From: Colias croceus
Lineage: Eukaryota; Arthropoda; Insecta; Lepidoptera; Pieridae
DNA length: 64,000 nucleotides
NCBI RefSeq assembly: GCF_905220415.1
Contig: NC_059555.1
Coordinates: 5,758,001-5,822,000, forward strand
Direction: 5' to 3'
Below, one piece after another: positions 56,396-64,000 of the stretch; positions within the stretch are counted from its first letter, which is position 1, and each line of letters opens with the position of its first letter. The position numbers and the translations under genes are program-made. Below the pieces are notes generated by a model. It was given only the letters and a program-made list of their open reading frames with translations, did no database searches and was not told the DNA's origin.

Positions 56396-57651
56396 GCTTT
56401 CTTTTTAGGGGGTTGACCTAGGTGCTTTGAGATGTCAAGTATACCACGTAAAACTTGTATTTTGGTATCCTAAAACTGTTCTCAAAATACATACAATTCG
56501 CAAGTTTCATGATAGTTAGGGTTCACAAAAAATACACCGTTTTAAAATACACATAACTGACTAATATAAATCGAATACAGTGATTGAAATACGGTAACTT
56601 GATCCATTGTTCCTTAAATCAATATAAAATTGGACATACGGTACCTCATAGTCGTAGATATTATAATATTATCATATTACGTGGGCTGACCTTGAGCAGC
56701 TCCAATAAAAAAGTGGTCACTGTGTACGTAGTATTTGATACTAAATAATTATACAGAAAAACTCAGAAATCAATCGCATATACGAGTGACCTTCTAGTTT
56801 GTATAAAATCATTGCAAGTGAACTATTTATTTTTGACACGCTAAAATTTAATAATTGCTCAATTTAATATGACCTCAATATTTTCAATGTTTCATTTTAA
56901 TTGCATGCGTTTTTAACATAAATTCATAAGGAATTTTTTAAGCTTAAAATATGATCTATATCAGATCTATATGATCACGGTTTCTGACAGCCTGGAGACA
57001 GACAGAGAGACAGCGGAGGGTTGATAATAGGGTCCCGTTTTACCCTTTGGGTACCGAACGTTAAAAAAACAATTCCCTGTAATCTTAATAAGTCGATAAC
57101 GAAATCGGAGGAGATTCTAAATAAAAAAAATTATAGGTATCAGAACTGCAATTGTGTACCTACTTCTTGTATTTTTCCTAGTTTATTTACATTAGCAACA
57201 AAGTAGACGTCTATTATAATAATCGTTCACATTATCTTGTTACCATGAATACACACATACCTACCTCTTACACGTAATTTTGCATGCTAATTTAAATCAT
57301 TCTACTGCTTCTGCTGCTATAAGGCTCATTTCATGAATTATAGCAATACAATTAATAAACAAATAAATATAATATAACAAAAATTAACTGTGTACAGACA
57401 TCAAATAAAAGTCAACTTCTGGTAGCCTGATTGGTATTGGAAAATGACCAAAGAATTAGATATTTGATAGGATTATGACCAACACTCTAATAGAAGGCCC
57501 TAATTGTATGCCTAAAGATAATAATAATGAAGAATTAATCAATGGTGCTTCATTAATTTCCAAATAGAAGTAAAAGCATATTTCGTGTAGTTTGTTCTAA
57601 TTTTTAATTGTTTTTGTGCTAATATGACCGTCACTGTGAAAATGAAAAGAG

Positions 57652-57692
57652 CTCTCTCTCTCTCTCTATTTTCTTTAAGAAGAGAGAGATAA
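57652..57692. repeat. CT run with facing GA run
   Basis: (CT)8 at 57652-57667 faces AGAAGAGAGAGATAAAG at 57679, able to form a small hairpin. Confidence 0.5.
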
Positions 57693-57827
57693 AGATTTCA
57701 AACAATTAGTCCTTATTATGTTATTGTACGCTACGCATATCAAAATTTAGCTAGTCCACCGTTTAGAGATCTCTAGTATTATACAGGAGAAGAATAATGT
57801 TTTTGATTATTTTATAACTAGATTTCC

Positions 57828-58035
57828 GCCCGCGGCTTCGCCCGCGTTTGCAAAGGAAAACCCGCATAGTCCCCGTTCCCTTGGGATTTCCGGGATAAAA
57901 ACTATCCTATGTGTAAATTCAAGTTACCCTCTATATGTGTGCTAAATTTCATTGTAATCGGTTCAGTAGTTTTTACGTGAAAGAGTAACAAACATCCATA
58001 CATCCATACTTACAAACTTTCGCCTTTATAATATA
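57828..58035 (-). mobile_element. Lep1-like non-autonomous Helitron
   Basis: Plus reading CTAGATTTCCGCCCGCGGC, ATGTGTGCTAAATTTCATTG, to TTTATTAAGA. Confidence 0.75.
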
Positions 58036-59579
58036 TTTATTAAGATTATTCCGATTTATTTTGCCTTATTAATTTGCCCACTGAATGTATAAAGAATAAC
58101 TCCAATTTTAAACAGCTAACATTTTATTTATTTTATGGTATTTTTTTATCGGTTTAATGCTAGTTTATATTGATATAAATTACGATTCAAACAAAATATT
58201 GTATTTATTGCCACAAATGTCAATGCCTTAAAAGTAAACTTTAAAATCGATTGTGATAAAATAAAATGTATTTGTATCAATGTGCCATGACTGTGATCAT
58301 AGGTAATACTGTATATGTTAACGGAATTGTATGTAATCCGTCATTGTATACAATTCCTAGGAAATGTATGTAATTCCTAAAATCGCACGGAAATGTGTGA
58401 AATAAATTATTTTATACATACTGTGATTGTCGTAACATTTTTTTTTCTCAGTTAACAATAGTTTGTTGTTATTCCGTGTTTATGTAAGTTTCCTGGAGCA
58501 ATAATTACATTTAAAAACACTATTCGCTGAAAAACCATATTGTTGTGAAATACTTTGATGCTCTTTAAATTACCTAAACCATATTAATAAGCTTTTTATT
58601 ACCTAGAAAATTTATACTAAATTTATAGGAACACTTTTTCTATACACTCAAAGCGATAATATTTATAATATTATGTAAATTAATAGAGTATTGAGTAGTG
58701 GTTGCTGTGAATTCGACTAGGTGATTTTTAAGTACCTACGCCATTAGAGCCTACATTTTTTATTGAGATACAAGTTTGGGTAAAAAATATCTAAAATATA
58801 TCGTCATACGCTTGTCTTATCTATATTAAAACATGGTCATTTTTTAATATGTAGACTTTTATACAAATACAAACTCACTTGCATAAAAATATGTTCAAAT
58901 ACTAATACATATTTATTATGTAATAGACAAAATTTAGATAGTTCAGTGTGCTAAGATTTAAATGGTAACCAAGTATTAAAAAGTAGGTTTCTAAGACAGA
59001 TCTAGAATACAATCGGTGTTACACCTACTCAAATGTTCAGCTTAGCGTATCCGGTATCTATCAGTTAGGTACCTAGATAATGTATAAAATTTTTCATAAA
59101 GGTATCAAATAAGCTATCAACATTATTCGCAAGCGGAGATATCGTCCCTAAATTTTATGGGCTTTAAAAAAAAATTATTTAAACAATACACGTTTTTATT
59201 AAATAATCAACATAATGTTCCCACAATTTAAGTTACTAAGAATGTTTGCGTCATTAGAAATTAAAAATAAAATCAAGCTTTTTTGTCAGATTTTGTTACC
59301 TTCTATAGCGGATCAAAGATTTACTACGCAGTAAACTTATATCATTTTCCTGTCCATATTTGTGTGTGTTTATTTTCTATGATATATACACCTTTGATAG
59401 AATGACACTAAAATCAGACTCAATAAAACATTACATATTTCTAACTCAAACATTTCTTTCATCGACTCTACTTTTTCTTAAACGCATTTGAATCGCCATT
59501 AGGTGCATATATTTTTAAATTGACATTTCTTAGATATCGATGAATATAATAATTAATACTATTAATATAGTAGGCACAG

Positions 59580-59607
<28 letters not shown>
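59580..59607. repeat. (CT)14 microsatellite
   Basis: Uninterrupted CT dinucleotide run of 28 nt. Confidence 0.95.
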
Positions 59608-59610
<3 letters not shown>

Positions 59611-59818
59611 CTAATAATTCGTTAGCATGATAAATATATATTATAAAGAAATATCTTTAAGAAAAGTCCAATTTTATTTTTCCTTCTGTACCTAAGTACC
59701 TACCTAATATTTTTAGTAGTGAATTGTTTAAATTGTTAATTTTAATTGTTTTAGTCTTAAAAATTATTTTCCAGTTATCTGCTTTACCTCATCGCTAGCT
59801 TAAAGTAACAAAGCAATA

Positions 59819-60055
59819 CTAGCTTTCCACCCGCAGCTTCGCCCGCGCAGTCAAAGAAAAACCCGCATAGTTCCCGTTCCCGTGGGTTTTCCGAAATAAA
59901 ACCTATCCTAATTCCCGGGGTAAAAAGTAGCCTTTGTCTTTCCCGGGTATCAAAATATCTCTATACCAAATTTCATGCAAATTGGTTCAGTAGTTATGGC
60001 GTGATTGAGTAACAGACAGACAGAGTTACTTTCGCATTTATAATATTAGTATGGA
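59819..60055 (-). mobile_element. Lep1-like non-autonomous Helitron, near full length
   Basis: Plus reading CTAGCTTTCCACCCGCAGC, CCCGTGGGTTTTCCG, TATCAAAATATCTCTATACC, GAGTAACAGACAGACAGAG to AGTATGGA. Confidence 0.8.
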
Positions 60056-60548
60056 TAAAATGTATCATGTTATAAGATAGGGACCGAGGAAATGGGCCAT
60101 AATAAATTATGTATGATGACGTAAAAACCAGAAGGTCAAGGGATTATAAAGTGTATCGAAAGTTCATCCTATGATGCGCCTCCTAAAATGTGTTTTAAGC
60201 GATGCTCAGTTTGTGGCAGTTTTAAATAAACTTTGGATCCTTGAAAGAGGGATTTCGTATTTTTCGTAACATAAAAATATAGTTAAATTATAAGAAGCTA
60301 TTATAAGTATATTATTATGAATACTTACTGAATATTAATATGATTATTAATAAAACATTCTATTACAATTTACAATGCTTAGAAATTACAAGTAAAAAAT
60401 ATTATGTTAAAGTGAACTTATTTTCCAGTAAGGTAGTACCTATCTATAAGATGTAGCAGACGCGCACGTATTTTATATCATTTATGCATTAAAATCTCAA
60501 CATTATTAATTTCTACGTTCAATAAAACACCTTTTAACTTACAATAAA

Positions 60549-60554
60549 TTTATT
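60549..60554 (-). terminator. AATAAA poly(A) signal candidate, gene E
   Basis: Canonical AATAAA on the minus strand about 42 nt after the TAA stop at 60596, followed by a GGTGTTTT-type GT-rich stretch. Confidence 0.5.
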
Positions 60555-60595
60555 TACATTAACACCACCATAAATAATACGTGTTTAATCCTAGA

Positions 60596-63500
60596 TTAAT
60601 CTACATTCAATTTCCTAAACGATCCTGGCATTCCTAAATACTCTTCGTTGAACTTTGACGTGTTGCGTCGTGACTCGTCAGCTACCAATTTGTCGCTGTC
60701 TTTTATTATCTGCCTCGCTTCTTCCGTTCTTAGCATTTCTTTCCATTGTTCTAGAATAAATTTTAACATGAAATAAGAAAATATATATTATTTATCAATT
60801 GCAAACAAGAATTATCCATTATTATAAACAACAAAAAATCCGACTTCGAATAATTTTTGTAGCCTATACCACTATCACAATTGAGATGATTACGACAACA
60901 TCTTATAAGTCAAAATCCGTCCAGCAGTTTTATATGTAGGGCATGCCAAAGTAGAACATACACAAATATCTACACTCGAAAATATCTCTCCTATTTAGCA
61001 GTAAATAATATCTAATCAATAGACAATTCACAAAATAATAATACATCTGAATCAACTACTAATAAGTTAATTACGTTTCCATTTCATTATCAGCACCCTT
61101 CCAGTCCTTTGCACATTGCCTATAACCCACAAAACAATAGTAGCTTGTGACACATTGAAGCTACTTGCAAAAACATAAACTTCATAGTAAATAGGGCTCA
61201 ACTTAATTAAACAAACTTCCGAGCAATTTTAGTTATAAAACCCTACTGTAACGATAATCCTGCATTCCTGTATGGTTACCATGATGCCTTAAAGCAGTAT
61301 TATTTCCAGTTCGCGGAGTATCCTTTTTCCCATCTTTTTCCACACTGGAAATAAAACTGCTTTAACCATGGTAAGTTACTACTGTAATACTTTAAGATAT
61401 CATGGTAACACCCTGATATCTCTGTTGAGAATGTAACAAAATTGTTATTCGGGCTTTGCATTAGTTATGTGTGTTGTATCATTACCTGCTAATTTAGATA
61501 TACTCGGGCCGTCGCCCTCGTAGTCCTTTGGCAGTATTTCTTTCGGTATATGCTTATGTAGGTCGGCGTATGAATTATGCACGTGTAGCCGACTCGCTAC
61601 CTTTTCCTTAAGACCTTGCTTTATGAGAAAAACAATCCTGTCCACGAAGGATGGCGCGTTCAGTAAGTGAATGCCTTTTATTTTTGTACCGAAACCTTCC
61701 TGAAAATTAAATGGATTTGTGTTTATTTACAGGATTTATTTTGGAGTATGGAGCTGATGCATTTCACATTATAAGTGTCATCTGTGGAACTTTAATTGGA
61801 TCGGCTGCTGAAGTAATTATAAAATCTTGAGGTATAAATAAAGTGATTCGTTAAAATTATTTATTTTAATTTAAATTATCCGACTAACTATTTGAATTAT
61901 GATCCCATATTTTATAATGTGATGCGATTCTATCTGACTCATGTTATTAGGTACTTGTTATTTGTTTCTGATTACATAGTTAAAAAATAACAGTTATCTC
62001 ATGAGCATCTTTGAAACAATATTGTATTGCGTTGATTCACTAAAAATTACTTAATTATTTCATATAATTGTAAATATTATATTTTTAAGTTTTTACATAG
62101 CTTTTTGTTATTATCCTTGAACTGACCTATTTTTTATAATATGTTTTTATTTCAGACACGTGTATACTTTTTTCTTTTGTCGTGAACATTGTAATTAAAA
62201 AATACAGTATGCGCTTATATCAATATAATCAAAATAATTATATTTTATTTGTTCGATTTTTTTCATAAATAGTATTAAGATGGATAGTAGAAATGTGAAT
62301 AGCATCATTAATTTGTAAAGAATATAATATTATTTATTAGTTGATATTTTACTATTTAATAAAAATGAATCACCAAATATGTGGCTAAGCAAATTCGAGA
62401 ACGGCTCGACCAATTGCCTCGGCTATTTTTTAACGTTTTTGATATGGACCAAGGTAAGGAAAATATGAAAAAGGGATAACAGTACAAAAATAACGTCTGA
62501 TGAGGCAGCTAATTTTATTAATAATCTTCAAGTAAACTTACCGTACACAACACTTCTGCTTTTTTCACCAGAATAGGGTTTACTTTTGTAAGCAGCCCAA
62601 TGTGAATATTCGATAGATCGATGATATATCTTTCTGATAAACAATAATCGTAGTGCAGCCTGTACTCTCCAATCTGGAAAAGAGAGAAAATGTAATTAAA
62701 TACTTTTAGAGATTCTTAGAGCATAACAAAGAGATATGATGTTAATATTATAGTGTAAGTAGGTTATTAGGTTTATATATAATAATTATGCCGTAGTTTT
62801 AAGCTATTTAATATACTATAACTGTAACTGTATTGATTCTGAAATAAGTCAATAAACGTAAATAAAAGGAAGATGAATTTGTCTTTCAACAAACTCTATG
62901 AGAGCCCTTTTACAAGTCAACACAAAATATAGGTAATAGATTTTTATTTTTTTATAGCTTGGTATAATGACGGGCGAGTAATAATTGACATAGATTATTA
63001 TATAATTTTTTAGTCCCTACAATTATATAGCTTTGGAGACTTGACCTTTTACTTATAGCCTATAGGACAGTTACCACTAGACACAGCAACACAGACCTTC
63101 GCTAGATTTACCTTATTTGAGAAACATATATTTTCTAACCAAGCTAAAACAAAAAACAAAACTAACCATAAAAGCATACCGAAAGTATGACAACAAGCTA
63201 AATTGTTCTAATTTCTCCGAAAGAAACTGTGTCACCATCACCCTGGATTGGTCCATCTTGTACAGCTTTGGAAGTGGCACGTACAGTCTGTAAGCAGCAT
63301 AATATGCATAAATAATACCCTGGATTGGTCCTATAATAATTACCTATAATAATTACCTATAATAATTAATTATCTTACTTATAATTATCAATTGTTGTTT
63401 TCCTTTTACCTATAAACAATTTCCGTAATTATTATTGCCGTAAAAACCAAATTTAACACGCCTTTAAAATTTACATAGCAATATTTGTAATTCACTATTC

Positions 63501-63888
63501 AAAGGCACGAACTATTCACATGCCGGCTTACAATAATTATTAATGTAAAAACCTATAGTATGATAAATTGCTGTAATGAAAACTAAGATAGGGTCATTAT
63601 AATATATTCACATTTGTACACGTGTATCCATCCGTGATACGTAAAAAATATTGCATAGATTCTTGACTACATGCATGCTGTCAAAATTAAATCTAAATGT
63701 AATAAATTATGTAGCAAATAAGAATAAAATGTACCCATAATCCCAAAGCGGTTCAAATTCCTCCACACTTCGGTTCATACATAATTCCGGCATCATGGCT
63801 CTTGATGTGAACATTTTGTCTATTTTAATCTTTGTAGCTTCCACAGATCCTCGAGACAGAATCAATATTCTTTCTAGAATGTTCCGAT
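60596..63888 (-). CDS. CRAL-TRIO domain lipid-carrier gene E, exons 2-6 (5' end outside window)
   Basis: Exons in transcript order: 63735-63888 (exon 2, 154 nt), 63167-63287, 62542-62673, 61486-61699, 60596-60750 (121, 132, 214, 155 nt). Donor/acceptor phases match genes B-D (2, 0, 0, 1 for introns 2-5). Exon 1 must lie beyond 64000. Exon 2 has SRGSVEATKIKIDKMFT and RAMMPELC; exon 3 has PLPKLYKMDQSRVMVTQ; exon 4 GEYRLHYDYCLSERYIIDLS; exon 5 EGFGTKIKGIHLLN, RLHVHNSYADLHKHIP and LPKDYEGDG. The glycine pair seen as FGG/YGG in the paralogues is replaced here by YEGDG. C-terminus GMPGSFRKLNVD. It is the most diverged of the five, with one-codon differences in exons 2 and 4 and two extra codons in exon 3, but no stop or frameshift. 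Likely a functional, divergent cytosolic lipid-binding protein; ligand unknown. Confidence 0.88.
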
Positions 63889-64000
63889 CTGAAATTAAAT
63901 TTTATTGAATAATAAATGTTAACGTCTTCACGCAATGATGAGAAATATTCTGCGACTGTATCCCATTTATTTATTATATAATAATATGCATATATGCAAT

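Larger units (their letters stand above)
53459..60595. other. Intergenic, gene D start to gene E stop (7.1 kb)
   Basis: Gene D promoter region, then SINE 54527, Helitrons 54820, 55408, 57828 and 59819, a repeat fragment at 56318 and a CT microsatellite at 59580. No gene is recognised. 53600-54520, 55640-56310, 56400-57640, 58040-59570 are AT-rich with nothing supported. Confidence 0.6.

Overview
The window is eukaryotic, AT-rich, intron-containing DNA, almost certainly from a moth or butterfly (Lepidoptera). The evidence is the repeat content: many Lep1-like non-autonomous Helitrons (5' TC, GC hairpin, 3' CTAG, inserted between A and T), Helitron-ended elements carrying (GTCT)n microsatellites, two tRNA-headed SINE families, and LINE 3' ends of lepidopteran type. 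Species cannot be fixed from sequence alone. The only cellular genes I can support are five CRAL-TRIO (Sec14/alpha-tocopherol-transfer-protein-like) genes, arranged head to tail and all on the minus strand. They are called A to E here, left to right. None is visible as one open reading frame; I rebuilt each from six short exons by matching the paralogues to one another and checking GT/AG sites. Layout: gene A (exons 1-2 only; the 3' part lies left of the window) 1865-7577; gene B, complete, 10889-17054; gene C, complete, 20684-31252; gene D, complete, 42497-53458; gene E (exons 2-6; exon 1 lies right of the window) 60596-63888. The three complete models each have a 942-nt coding sequence (313 residues). 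Every intron position and phase that can be checked is shared (phases 1, 2, 0, 0, 1), so the array arose by tandem duplication. B and C look most alike by eye; E is the most divergent. Intron 1 is the longest intron in each gene where it can be measured. Genes A, B and D have a TATA-like element 28-30 nt upstream of an initiator-like CAGT/TCA, about 70-100 nt before the start codon. The family is known for carrying small lipophilic ligands (retinoids, tocopherol, phosphoinositides, carotenoids) in the cytosol. The ligand cannot be read from sequence, but a tandem set suggests paralogues divided by ligand, tissue or stage. The rest is introns and intergenic DNA packed with repeats: Helitron families that share the same 3' hairpin but have different 5' bodies, several MITEs with clear terminal inverted repeats and target duplications, a 1.1-kb foldback with arms of about 350 nt inside intron 1 of gene C, a perfect 43/43-nt foldback between B and C, and LINE fragments. 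Several elements sit within 20-60 nt of splice sites, mostly in gene D. I found no rRNA, true tRNA, CRISPR or prokaryotic operon features, and no convincing gene other than the CRAL-TRIO family.
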